Shown: piece by piece, positions 1 to 12,200 of the stretch
How the letters are laid out: each line of letters opens with the position of its first letter
Numbering within the stretch: the stretch's first letter is position 1
From: Verticillium longisporum
Lineage: Eukaryota > Ascomycota > Sordariomycetes > Glomerellales > Plectosphaerellaceae
NCBI GenBank assembly: GCA_019188255.1
Contig: JAETXT010000007.1
Coordinates: 3,410,001 to 3,474,000 of the forward strand
Direction of reading: 5' to 3'
Length of the DNA: 64,000 nt
The notes under the pieces: model-generated
Database searches by the model: none
What the model was told of the DNA's origin: nothing
What the model saw: the letters and a program-made list of their open reading frames with translations, nothing else
Translations under genes and position numbers: made by a program

Positions 1-40
1 CCTTGGCTGTCCCGACGAGGATTCGAACAGCAGTGTCATC

Positions 41-3000
41 ATGTCAGACATAGGCGAAAGGTACGCCCCTCGCTCCCCTCAACGCATCTGAACCTCTCCC
101 CCCCCCCCAATGCAACGACCATACCAGTCCTAATGCCACCGCGGCTACAGCATTACCGCCCACAAGCGATCGAAATCGGCCGCTGCCCTCGCCCTTCTCC
201 GCCGCAATCACTCTCGTCACGAAGAGGACGCCTCGAACTCTTCCGGCCCCGACGACGCTGGCTTCTCAGGCCTTTCTCCGTCCTTCTCGTCGAGCGCCTC
301 TCTGTCCCACCAAACCTCTACCCGAACACAGGGCGCCAAGCTCACCGCCTCCTCCGCCGCCCTGGCACGAACACCCTCCAACCAGAGCCCCGCAGGCCTG
401 TCTTCCAAGACTGGCAGCGTATCGCTCGAAAACAAGGGCGTAACTCTCGAGCAGTCCGTTCGCAAATTCCGCATCGTCGAGTCTCTACGCAGTGGCGACA
501 CGGCATCCATCTCCAGAGCCATTCGCGAAACTGCCGAGGGCGGTCCGCGGACCAGCATTTCCTCCATCGGATCGCTGAGCGGCACCGGTCTGGACGACAC
601 GACCATATTACACCTGGCCATCCAGTGCGCAGAATACCCCGTCGTCGAGTTTGTTCTTCACAACAGCACCGGCTCCATCGATGTCAACTCACGCGACAGG
701 GAGGGCAACACGCCGCTTCACATTGCGGCAGCCCAAGGACGAACTCAGGTTGTCAAGCTGCTTCTCGAACAAAAGGACATCAACGATGCCGTTCCCAATG
801 CTCAGGGCCGACTACCCATCGACTCGGCGAGGAACCCTGAAATCTTCCAGCAGCTCCAGCTGTCGCGGTCGCTGTTTGTCGAAGAAAAGGTGCGTCAGGT
901 CCAGGGTCTCATTGCCCAGGGCGATTACAAGGCGCTCGAGGTCATTCTAGAAGAGCCGCGCCTCAAGCAGGTTCTCGACATCAACAGTACCGAATTTTGC
1001 ACCGAAACCGTAACCGTTCAGAACGGAGGAACCCTCCTACACGAGGCAGCTCGCAAGAAGAACTCGCAGCTCATCCAAGTCTTGCTTCTTCACGGTGCTG
1101 ACCCGTTCCGACGAGATCGTAAGGGCAAGCTCCCCCAAGACGTCACAAAGGACGACACGACTCGTTCCATGCTCAAGCGCTCGCCTGCTGCCGTGGCCGC
1201 CCAGAGGGGCATTCAAGAGAAGGCTGTTCTTGGTCATGCTGCATCCCAGGGAGCTTCCTCGAGCACTCCGGGTGACCCTCTCGCCGGAAGAGAAGCCCGC
1301 GAGATGTCTGGCTACCTGAAGAAGTGGACCAACTACCGAAAGGGATACCAGCTGAGATTCTTCGTCCTAGAGGACGGTGTCATGAGTTACTACAAACACC
1401 AGGACGATGCTGGCTCGGCCTGCCGCGGCGCCATCAACATGCGCATTGCCAAGCTTCACATGAGCGCCGACGAGAAGACCAAATTTGAGATTATCGGCAA
1501 ATCATCTCCCAAATACACCCTCAAGGCCAACCACGAAGTCGAGGCCAAGAGATGGTTCTGGGCGCTGAACAACTCAATTCAGTGGACCAAGGACCAAGCT
1601 AAGGAGGAGGAGAAGCAGAAGGCCCGTGGCGCCGAGATGCTTCGTCAAGCCAAGGCCGACCAGGCTGGCAAGTCTCCAGAGCTGTCCATGAACGATCCCG
1701 CCAGCGAAAGTGCCAGCGTGGCCGATACGCGGGGGACCAGCACCCAAATCCACCGAACGCAGTCTGGGCCTCGTCAGTCTGTGCACAGGGCTGCCAGTAC
1801 CGTGGGCAGCGTCGATGACGACTACGCCGATGCGATGACTGAAGGCGACGCGTCGCGGATGGGTGGCAACCACACCCACACCAACGTCGGAGGAAATGAC
1901 GACGACGATGACTACTTTGAGGAGGCGAGCAATCGCGATGGGCCTGCTGTGACGAGGGACGCGTTCAACATCACTGCGCAGTCTGCCAAGCTGCAGCTCG
2001 ACACGATCGCAGCTGTCAATGTGGCGCTCATCGCTGAGACTTCCAAGAATCCGGCCGCCACGCTGTCTGACGGTAAAGTGTCTCAGGCTCTCGCTACATA
2101 CGATGCTGCAGTTCGCAGCTTGACTGGTCTCATGGGCGACCTGCTGCGCATCTCGAAGGACCGCGATGCGTACTGGCAGTACCGGCTGGATCGCGAGACT
2201 GACATGCGGCGCATGTGGGAGGAAAGCATGGCGCAGGTGGCCAAAGAACAGGAGGTTCTCGAGGAGCGTGTTGACCAGGCCGAGACGAAGAGAAAACTGG
2301 CCAAGCGTGCTCTGCGGGAGGCTGTCAGCAAAGCACCTGTGACGGACAGCAAAAGGGCTGATGGCACCGAGGTCATTGACGAGGCGATCGGCACCGATGG
2401 CGCGGCGAAGGGCGCGGCGAAGAGCGCGCCTGGTGCCGGCATTGTCAGGCAGCAGACTGCGCTCGACCAGATCAGTGACCTCTCTGACTCAGAGTCGGAT
2501 GCTTCGGATGAGTTCTTCGATGCCGTGGACGCAGGCGAGGTTGAAGTCAGCGAGCTCCCGGCTGAGCCCTCGGGCCCAGGAGTTGACGGTACAGCGGAGC
2601 CCAAGGAGGTTGTTGTTTCCGGGACCTTGGACATCAGCAGCTCGTTCAAGGGCTATGAAAACGGTGTCCGCACAAGGCTCAAGATGGATGTGGATGACAG
2701 GCCCAAGATTTCGCTATGGGTAAGAGGTTCTTCCCCCTCACGACAAGTTTACTCAGTCATCTAACCGGATTCACTTGCAGGGCATCCTCAAATCAATGAT
2801 CGGCAAAGACATGACCAAGATGACCTTGCCCGTCTCCTTTAACGAGCCGACGTCGCTCCTGTACCGAGCTGGAGAGGACATGGAGTACACAGACCTACTC
2901 GAGCAGGCGGCGGACCGCAGCGACTCGCTGGAGCGGATGCTCTACGTGGCGGCGTTCGCTGCCAGCGAGTATGCCTCCACGATTGGTCGCGTGGCGAAGC

Positions 3001-3952
3001 CATTCAACCCGCTGCTGGGCGAGACGTTTGAGTATGTGCGTCCAGACAAGAACTACCGCTTCTTCGTCGAGCAGGTCAGCCACCACCCGCCGATCGGTGC
3101 CGTGTGGGCCGAGGCACCCAAGTGGACGTACTGGGGCGAGGCGTCGGTCAAGTCCAAGTTTTACGGCAAGTCGTTTGACGTGGCGCAGCTCGGCACGTGG
3201 TATCTCAAGCTGCGGCCCAACGCGGGGGCAAGGAGGACCTGTACACGTGGAACAAGGTGACGTCGTCGGTGGTTGGCATCATCACGGGCAACCCGGTGCT
3301 GGACCACTACGGACCGATGGAGGTGACGAACCACAGCACTGGGGAGAAGTGCATGGTGGAGTTTGAGCCGCGCGGGTGGAAGGCGTCGAGCGCGTTCAAG
3401 ATCAAGGGCAAGGTGGTGGACGCGGACGGGCGGGTGCGGTACAGCATGGGCGGGCGGTGGAACTCGAAGTTTTACGCGCGACTGACGCCGGGCTACGAGG
3501 CGACGGTGGAGGACCCGGGCGACAGCAAGGCGCACGACCCGAACAAGGCGTTCCTCATCTGGCAGGCGCACGAGCGGCCGCAGGGCATCCCGTTCAACCT
3601 GACGCCGTTTGTGTTGACGTTCAACCATCTCGACGACAACCTGCGGGCGTGGATCGCGCCGACGGACTCGCGTCTGCGGCCGGACCAGCGGGCGATGGAA
3701 GACGGCGAGTACGACCTCGCGGCGACGGAGAAGAACCGGCTCGAGGAGGCGCAGCGGGCGCGTCGTCGGGCGCGCGAGACGCAGGGCAAGGAGTTCACGC
3801 CGGCGTGGTTCACGCAGGAGGTCTCGGAGGTGACGGGGGAGAAGTACTGGAAGTTCAACGGCAAGTACTGGGAGCAGCGTGAGAAGGCGGGCACGGGCGA
3901 CGCGTCGGCGTGGCATGGACTCGAGCCCATCTACCAGGACGTGGAGCATTAG
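41..3952 (+). CDS. Oxysterol-binding protein, Osh1/Osh2 type (ankyrin-PH-FFAT-ORD); one apparent frameshift
   Basis: Sterol/phosphoinositide transfer protein acting at ER membrane contact sites. Exons 41-60, 151-2719 and 2781-3952; both introns have GT/AG ends and keep frame (AG|C and TGG|GGC). About 1253 residues once one frame break is allowed for. Order: ankyrin repeats at about 156-236 and 299-337, PH domain at about 391-485 ([20 protein letters not shown]), acidic linker with an EFFDA FFAT-like motif near residue 794, then the OSBP lipid-binding domain from about 864 with the family signature EQVSHHPP (3070-3093). The reading frame breaks in the G run 3224-3228: before it reads LKLRPNAG, after it [15 protein letters not shown], and one extra G joins them exactly. 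I read this as a one-base sequence error, not a pseudogene, because everything after it is well conserved in type. Same strand as the thioesterase downstream. Confidence 0.93.
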
Positions 3953-4814
3953 AGGGCCCCTGTCTAGGGGCTCTAGGGGCTCTAGAGGTTCTAGGGGTTC
4001 ATGTCCATGGCGAGTGAGAAGGAGCTGATTTGGGTGGATGGAGAGCGGGGAAGAGGGGTTGGAGTAGCACACGCAGTTGTACTTGGGGTAAGGTAGCCAG
4101 AGGAAGGTCAATAGAAAGGGTTGTTTTTACATTGTTGGCGGGTTTCTTCTTGGCCAAGTCTTCTAGTCCTTCCATGGAAAGCCACAGCCCCGGCACATTC
4201 ACACCAGTGGCAGATGTGGAGAGGGACCAAGGCGGGTAGGGTAGATGGATCGGGGCCATGGTATGTACCTACCTTCCTAAGGCAGGTAGGTACTAATGGA
4301 CTGGACCGACCCGGCGTTCGGGTTCGGGTCGTGGTACCGAGGGGAGACACGGCACGGGTGGAGACGTCGGCACTCGCCACTGCCAGTGCCACTGCCACGG
4401 CCTGTCATGCGCCCGTGGCCCGAACCTCGGCAACAGCCTCAGCCTGCCTGTGCCTGCCTGTGCCTGCGTCTGTGTCGCCATCCAGCTCAAACCACCACCG
4501 ACCTCACTCGCCTTGCCAATGAATGGGTCTGTCTCTAATCTATCTCTTCAACCGCCCCCTTTTCTCCCGCCCCTCATCAACCCAACCGATCTCCCATCTC
4601 CATCAGAGTATTTTGATTCTGTTCTTCGTCTCATCGGCCATCGTATTCCCATCAGACTAAGCCCGGCCAGGACACATCCCCCCCCCCGGCTGGACAGGCA
4701 ACGCGATACCAAGCGAGGAATCTCATTGAGTGGATCTTCCGAGCCTCGAAAGAAGGTTCGGTCCAATACGACGCAAAGCATACATCACGACACCTAGGGG
4801 GCCTCGTCACCATC
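3953..4814. other. Intergenic, OSBP 3' side and thioesterase promoter
   Basis: No coding sequence is supported. It holds the OSBP 3' UTR, an imperfect TAGGGG(T/C)TC-like short repeat at 3962-4000, a near-palindromic cluster of GTACCTACC/GGTAGGTAC at 4265-4293, and a pyrimidine-rich stretch before the next start codon. Confidence 0.6.
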
Positions 4815-4949
4815 ATGTCCAGCAGCAGCAGCGGCCGCACGACGCTCGTCAAGCCGCCGCCCTACGATCCCGAAAAGAGCCACATTGAAAATGTCCTCGA
4901 GGTGACGGAGCTCGGCGTTCTGGGGCCGGTGAGCTTTTCCTCCTGCTGC

Positions 4950-4993
<44 letters not shown>

Positions 4994-6073
4994 CATTAAC
5001 TTTGCATGGACCCCCCCCTGACAAGCAGACAGGACATCTTCACCAACACGCGCCAGCCCTGGCACCCGCCCCGCGCGCGGCATCTTTGGCGGCGCCGTCA
5101 TCGCCCAGTCCCTGTCAGCGGCCCAGCGCACCGTGCCGGACCCCGCGCCCGGCGAGGCCCCTTCTTCATCCACTCGTGCCACTGCTACTTTTTGCTCGCC
5201 GGCAGCTCCGAGATCCCCATCCTCTTCCACGTCGAGCGCGTGCGCGACGGCCGCAGCTTCGCCACGCGCACCGTCCAGGCCCGCCAGCGCGGCCGCTGCA
5301 TCTTCACCGTCACGGCCAGCTTTGTGCGCGAGGGCGCCGGCGGCGTCAAGCAGGCCCGCCACGCCGTGCCGCTGCCCGCCGGCGTCCGTCCGCCCGCCGA
5401 CGACGAGCCGGCCGACCAGGAGGCCTGGATCGCGCGGGGGCCCTTTGAGAGCCGGAGCATTGAGATTGTCGGCGGCGACGACGGCGAGGGGGCTGACCAG
5501 GGCAGGAGTGGACAGGGCCAGGTCGCCCAGCCCGGCGACGAGCACCGGATGCGCTGCCGCGTCTGGAACCGGGCGCGCGGCACCATCAGCGCTGCCGGCG
5601 GGCACGCCGCCCACCTCAACGCCCTCGCCTACATGTCGGGCAGCTACTTCATCGGTACCGTGTCGCGCGTGCACCGGCTCTGGCGCTTCCCCTTTGCGCC
5701 GTCCGAAGTCGCCGACCTCGACCCGGCCCTGCGCGCCCACGTCGAGCGCTCGAACCGCGTCGACGGCCTCGGCGACGGGCCCGACGACTGGGCTGCCCGC
5801 CCGACCCTCGGCATGCTCGTCAGCCTCGACCACTCCATCTACTTTCACGACCCGCGCCGCGTGCGCGCCGACGAGTGGATGTTCTCCGAGATGGACACGC
5901 CCTGGGCCGGCGACGGCCGCGGCGTCGTCCTGCAGCGCATCTTTGCCGCCGACGGCACCCTGCTCGCCACCTGCGTCCAGGAGGGTCTCGTGCGACTGAC
6001 GCAAGAGGATGTTGACGGCGCGGCGCGCGAGGGTGGGGCCACGGCCAAGGACGCGGGCAAGGCAAAGCTGTGA
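4815..6073 (+). CDS. Peroxisomal acyl-CoA thioesterase II (TesB/Tes1 family) with PTS1; two compensating frame breaks
   Basis: Hydrolyses acyl-CoA esters to free acid and CoA, probably in the peroxisome, since the protein ends in AKL, a canonical PTS1 signal. Exon 1 is 4815-4928 and exon 2 is 5033-6073; the 104-nt intron (GTGAGC...CAG) holds a CT microsatellite. About 384 residues, a double-hotdog acyl-CoA thioesterase length. Recognisable blocks are DIFTNTRQPWHPP, ARGIFGGAVIAQSL, the C-terminal hotdog SLDHSIYFHD and QEGLVRL. The frame shifts at the C run 5069-5072 (one base too many) and back at 5158-5161 (one base too few); between them about 28 residues read only in the third frame. Correcting both gives a continuous family-like protein. 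Very GC-rich, so indel errors are the likeliest cause. Confidence 0.88.
4929..5032 (+). repeat. CT microsatellite in thioesterase intron
   Basis: The intron contains about 18 CT dinucleotides at 4955-4991, forming most of its polypyrimidine content. Acceptor choice is ambiguous between the AG ending at 5028 and the one at 5032; only 5032 keeps the frame (GGG CCG|GAC ATC TTC). Confidence 0.8.
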
Positions 6074-9000
6074 TGACAAGGAAAGGAGAGAGCGGGACTT
6101 CTTGATGTTGTCGTTTTGATACTGACGCCTACTTTGCTGTAATACCAGCGTGTGTGTTTTCCCACCCCGTCTTTGCTTCGTCTCCTGATTCCCCCTTCCA
6201 TATCTCTGGCTGCCCTCTTCCGTGGCGAGTCAGGCAGCGCATTGTCCAGTAGCTTTCCTCTACTTTTGCGTTCAAGATGTCACTGCCCCCAACACCGACA
6301 AATGCATTCGGCGGGTTTTGAGCCACTGGATTCCAATGCTCAGCGCGCCTGACCATGACCTGATCGAGCCGAGGCACGACTTGCAAAGCGAGCACTGATG
6401 ATGCGTCATTTGAAGTCTCTTCCATTCCGGTGGATTGTCTAGTCGTCCTCGCGACTACTAATCGCCCCAGAATTATGCCGAGACGCCGTCTCTGTACCGA
6501 GCCATCGACGGCTGGTCGCGCCCACCAAAGCCCTGCGGACACTTTCGCGTCCAAACTGCACAGCAATGCCTTCCTTGCTGCTTCTCGCTCGCAAAGAGCA
6601 CTTTGCACACAGATTGCTTGACGGCGTGTGCATCCAAGGTGGGGCCTGAGCCTTCATGCACTCATACAGCTCCTTGTCGTGGATCTCAGCGTCCGGCGGG
6701 CGAGTCTGGCCTGATCTGATGATACAAGAAAGCCTCCGGCCCGGGAGATGTTGTCGGGTGTTGATCGTCGCCAAGCTTTGTCACAAAGAAGCAAAATGTT
6801 CCAGAGCTACTGACCGACGAGGCATCTTGAGCGCCCGGCGGAGCCTTGGCCCAATTTGCAGCGGTCGAGGCCATTTTTAACCTTCCTGCCGCGTAACGAT
6901 GCAGTCTGGTGGTGATGTCACACCCTGTGGACGGCCAGCTGGCAATATCCGTCACCGGACCCGAGCTGGTGGTTCCAGTTCAATAAGCTGAACGAGCTAG
7001 GAAGCCTGTCAATCACCGGGTAATGGCAAGGATGCCATGGCGTCTCTGTTTTTCTCAGCGGCGCCGTGGGGGTTCCGCTTGTCAGGAGGTTCGCCGCGGG
7101 CGGCACCTCTACGATCCCGCAGCATCGCGCGAGCGCGAGCGCGAGCGAGACCGGGGGTAGCAGGGACGCACTCTAGTACGAGGTGCGGGTGGACAGGAGA
7201 TCTGAAGTCCGCAAACTTTCTGTCGTGGCTTGCGGCACGCCTTCTTGGTGTGCAGGTCCAGGCATGTACCTGCACCGAAAGACCGTTACGCTTGGACGTC
7301 ATGCCTCGGATTAGAGGTGGAGACGGTGGAGTTTGGACATAGGAGCGTGGTCCGCCCGAACGATCCAAGATGCCTGGCGCAGTTACTGTTGGCTCGACTT
7401 GACGTAAAGGCCGAGAGTCCGTTTCGGGCCACGCAGCCTTGTTTGTTGCCGTCAAAATTCGATGGGCGGCCGGCGGCTTTTCCACGGGCTGCGGATCCCC
7501 ACACACAAGCTCTCCAAAGTTTGACAAGATATGACAAAATAATTTCAAATCGTCCATCTGCCGTTCCGAATCTCTCCATGAAAACAGATCATGGGGTGCA
7601 TTTCCGTGATCTCGTGCACTTATGCCGTGGGTTATGGCCTGCATGAGATCGCCCGGTACCCTTGATGCACAAAAAAATAAAAATTAAAGTAATGTCCGTG
7701 GTTGCGGGCGCTGCCGAGAGAAGTCCGCTGACTAAAAGAGAGCAACAACGAGTGGAAAGTTCCGAAACATGGAGACCATGCTTGTTATTCCATACTGGAT
7801 CGTATGTCGTGTACGGTCGAAGGGCGTGATCAGGCTTGTTTGACCTTTGTTCGATGTTGGCTTGCCCAAGTTTGCCATCCATGGAAGGATCGGGCCACGC
7901 CACCGCTCGCAATTTTGGGTTCTCGAAGATGGGCTGGCTTCGACAATGGCTCGCTGTGTCATCCTCGTTAGCGTGCTGCTTGACGGTGGATAGGAGCGTG
8001 AATATCAGGCAATGGACCATCACCATGCACACGGCACTTGGAGCCGTGTAGTGGGGGGCAGCTCGAGTAGCTAGTGGTCGATCCTACCAGAAGCCTGGTA
8101 GGGCCAAGGCACCAGAGACTAGCAACGAAATCGATTCGCTCATCCGGGTCGGTATCGGTAGTTTTTGTTGCCGACATGCAATGGCCGTCGCCGGCTTTCT
8201 TGCATCGCGATTTCACCGACTGAACAGCGAGCATCAACTCGGCGTCGACGACATGGAGGAGGTCCGAGGCCAGCTCGCTGCGGGACAAGCTTTGAGCCGC
8301 TTCTTGGTACATGTGTACCATGTATGCCCATGTCCACATTCGCTACAAGTGCCGGTGGCCCCCGCCAGAAACAAGCTCGTGACGGGGATGTGTAATAGCA
8401 CTGGCAAAGTCAACTTGAGCACTGGGGTCCCATCGCGCCACGACGGCCGCAGGCAGTGTCTGGGCAGTGCCCTCGAGATGAAATCTTGCCTGATCTGATA
8501 TCCCCTATTGCAACCTTGCAACCGCGCGGCCAGCTAGGTTTGTTTGGTGGTGTTCGAGATGTCTCCCCCCCGCGCCGGGGTCAACCCTTGGCAGAGTTTG
8601 GAACCCCGGTGGTGATCTTTTGCACAAGCTGCAACTGCAGAAGTAAACTTGGGGTTTTGCCGTGCCAGTAAGAAGTAGTTCTTTCGAACAAAGGGAAGGC
8701 AAAGCGGGAATTGACGAATATCGTCGTACTGTGGCCAGTTGATCCAGGTAACAAGGGCATGATGGGGAAAGCAGGCACACAGCACCGGAGAGCGGCACAG
8801 GTGGACCTGGCACCACTTTCCGAAACCGAGTTGTAAGTGGCTGAGCTTAATTGATTGATTGTATGATTGCCTGCTGCCTACTTGTACCTACCTTACCTTA
8901 CGTAGGTAACTAGGCAAGGCAGGTACCTAGGTAAGGGAAGGAGGATGGGAGGGAAAGAGGTACCCAGAGAGATACATGGCTCGGTCCTCGGACTCGGATT

Positions 9001-12000
9001 CGCGTTGCGCCGCTCGTCTGCCAACCATGGCCATGGCCCTATCGCGCGCGCGAAGCCAGCCCTGGATAGCTCCTGCCCAGCCATGACGAGGACGAAGGCT
9101 ATCCTGGCGGGCAGCAGCGCCCGACCCGCGCGCCTGATCAGTCGCAGGTGCCCAAAACGGAACTGGGACGGCCAAAGAAGAAGTCGCGTCAAACCTGTTC
9201 AGGTAAGACATGTCACCCAGCATTTTCGACTTGCGCCTTGCATCTTGGGAGCGGGGGCACATTTCTTCTGCTTCATCATCCTCATGCCACTTCTGAATGT
9301 ACAGCGCTTCGCCACATCAGCTACAGCATGCGTTCATCCCTATGCGTCGCTATGCATCTGTATCTATTTGACGGCGCCCATCTACATGACTCGCCTTGGG
9401 CCAACTTGGCAACCGATCGATCTCTGATCACGACCCAGCAGCTTCAGAGCCCCCACCGGCCCCCCTTCTCTTCAGTCAAGACTCAACCGCTGCTCGAAGC
9501 GTTCAGCATTCTCAGCGTCCGAGCAAAACACCATGGACCCACGGAGAATAGAGGCATCGCCCCGGTGCTGGTGTTATAGCAGCTTCACACGCCTGTCTCA
9601 CACGCAGCATCTGGGTTACATCAGAGTCAAATAGACTTTCCACCACTCGTCCCACTCCACCTCGTCGTCGCCCTTGGCCTCTTCCGGGCGCGATCGACCA
9701 AATAACTTGTGCCCTCTGCTTTCGTTGTTACTGACCATCACTCAACCGTCAGATGAGCAGCACCACCGTGCGTGCATGGGTCTGTAACAACTTCGTTCGG
9801 GATACCTGTCTGGACAACCTGGAAGGCCCTTTGGGGCGGCTTACGACAGCGCGAGGGTGAGCGTGCATTCACCATTCGTCGCTCAGTATGCCGCGTCCGC
9901 TGTCACCAGCGCCACCAGGTGCCCAAGGTACTATGTAGACCAGCATAACTGTGCCCATCCTTCATTGTCAGCCTTACCGCCTTCTCACGAAGAATCGCAC
10001 GAAGAAGGATTGTACCATGCGCCGCAGACCAGACCCTGCGTCGTGCCTTTGCTGGCATTTCCCCCATCATGGGCCATCCATGGACCGTCCATGGGGCCAG
10101 CCATGGGCCAGCCATGGGCCAGCCATTCGTATGGACCAAGGAGGAGGGTACATGGAAATTGAGACGACGCAGCATCAGTCTTGACAAGGGCGCCGAGGCT
10201 GTCGGCGCCGACTGATGATTCATCCTGCATAGGCTCGGCCTCCGTCTTGCACCGCTGCCGGCCGCCCTGTATCATCTTTGTTGTCTTGAAATCGACAGGG
10301 GGGGGGCAGCGGCACAACTGCTGTCAGTCTAGGCGGCTGGCTTGTTGTTTCGCTGTTGCTTTCCCAGTGGAACAGGACATCAAGCTTCGGGCTCCAGGCG
10401 TCTGCGCTTCGTGGTCGTCATACTCCGTCACACACCGCACGGGGTTCGCGATCAAACCGGCCGCCGTCTTCAGTGCCGCGTTTCCGCCTCGCAAGGAGCA
10501 AGTCGGGCATGTACAGACAGGCCAGGTGGCCGATCCCACACAGCCTACGCTTCTTCACATGGACTTTGCCCATGGTGCCCCTTGTGCGATGCATCTCGAT
10601 TACGAGCTACCCTTGATTGCTGAATTCAAGCTCGGCGACTTTGGGGGAGTACAGGCGTTGCATCTCACGTTATGCTTCCAAGACACCTGTCGTCGCTCAC
10701 GCGCCTGCCACGACAGCACCACCTAAGGCAGCCCGCTGACACTCCACAAATCTAGTCTGGGGCGCTCACGCACAATTGACGAAAGAGCTTCCGTGCAGCA
10801 TCCTGCCCAAATGAAGGCCACAGAGCGAGTGAAGGAAACCCCCGAATCAAGAAAGGGGGAGCCAGCAGTCTTCAGTGCGCGAAGGCGCCTCGGAGCTTTT
10901 CGAAGCAACACCCCGTATGTGGGCCTCGAATTGGCCATGCCCTGGCTTACACCGTCAGACTCATCAGGACCATCGGGGACTTCGCAGCCCCCGATGTACC
11001 TCGGAGCACCCCCTCAGCCCAACGTCAACCCTGTCCTTCCCGCACATCAACGACAGTCATGTCATGGTACCATGCGCCCTAAGATCCTCCGTCCCTCTTT
11101 TCTCCCCCCTCTGGATACCAGAAGGGCAGGCTGCTAGGTACAGTAGTCACCGAGAGATGATGAGACCCCGATGCGTTGATGTCCCTGCGCACACAGCCCG
11201 TCATGCTGTTCTCATGGACTGGGACGGCCTAACCTTGCCAATATAAGATGCTCGTAGGCAACCCACTGCCGGGTCAGATTGATGCTTCTGGTATTTTACA
11301 CACCTATTCCTCCTCACCAACACACCTTGGTGTCCTGTCAGAACACTACTCCCCGTCCTGTACGCCTATCATCCCCAGTTCAACTCCCACGGCTACTCAA
11401 GATCTCCGCGCCACCTGCGATATCATCAGAAAATTGAGCTTCTCCCACTAATTTTGACGGGAAACGCTGTTCGAGGAAGAAAGTCCAAGGAAGGACGACA
11501 GCTCAACGAGCCTCATCTCGCCTCACCGCCCAAAAACTACTACGATTGCACAGCTGCACGTAGACTGCCCAGCTTAAAGCAGTAATAACGGTCATCACCA
11601 GCGCCAGAATCGCAGACTATCCTACACTTTTCAGCCATACACCCCACTTAACCAGTTCCACCGCGGACTTCGTTCAGGGACCAGACGGCGACCTGTTAGC
11701 GACCGTGGTGTGCTGTGTCCATTCCGTCTCCGGCGTCTTTCGGACATAACAGGGCCCTATCACCATTTTTGTCTTGCAGCAGACCAGTATCAGTGTCTGA
11801 ACTCAAAAAAAGGCTCCGACACTATCACATAATCTGGTGTCCTTTTACCGTCCGCTCGAAGTCCCCCCTTTTCCTCATCTGTTATTAATAATCGGCCGAG
11901 TCATTCAAGTCCGCACCCCCCTTCGTACACCCCCCTCCCCTGCTCAGCTCCACGGCACACCTCACATGCCTGGCTGTCATATCCCTGTCATCTTCTGTTG

Positions 12001-12200
12001 TGCTGAGCAAGCACCATAGTGTTGGCCCTTCACATTTCTGATCGAGTACTTGACTTACACTGATCCCCCTCCTCCACGATCCGGCTTCCTCCACACTTTC
12101 CTCATCTTGGCTTAACGTTCCTACTTTCCGTCGACGACAGAAACCCTCACTTCCCAAAGCACATATACCTTAAGCCTTCTGGTATCTGCCTAGACACAAC
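6074..12200. other. 6.1-kb gene-poor region upstream of the Zn2Cys6 regulator
   Basis: No open frame here looks like a protein-coding gene: all are short, arginine/serine-rich and without recognisable domains or sensible splice partners. Visible items are a GCGCGA tandem tract (about 7127-7150), a TACCTA/TAGGTA cluster (8884-8934) and 11-bp repeats of unit CCAGCCATGGG (about 10097-10126). The last 1-2 kb is pyrimidine-rich and probably includes a long 5' UTR of the regulator. Long untranslated or regulatory RNA cannot be excluded. Confidence 0.6.

Noticed and set aside
1..40. GTTCGAATCC-like word on the minus strand resembling a tRNA T-arm
   Set aside because: The bases on each side cannot form the T stem and no anticodon arm follows; it is the leader of the OSBP gene.
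4862..6079. Long antisense open frame opposite the thioesterase
   Set aside because: The same GC-driven artefact; the sense strand carries clear family motifs.
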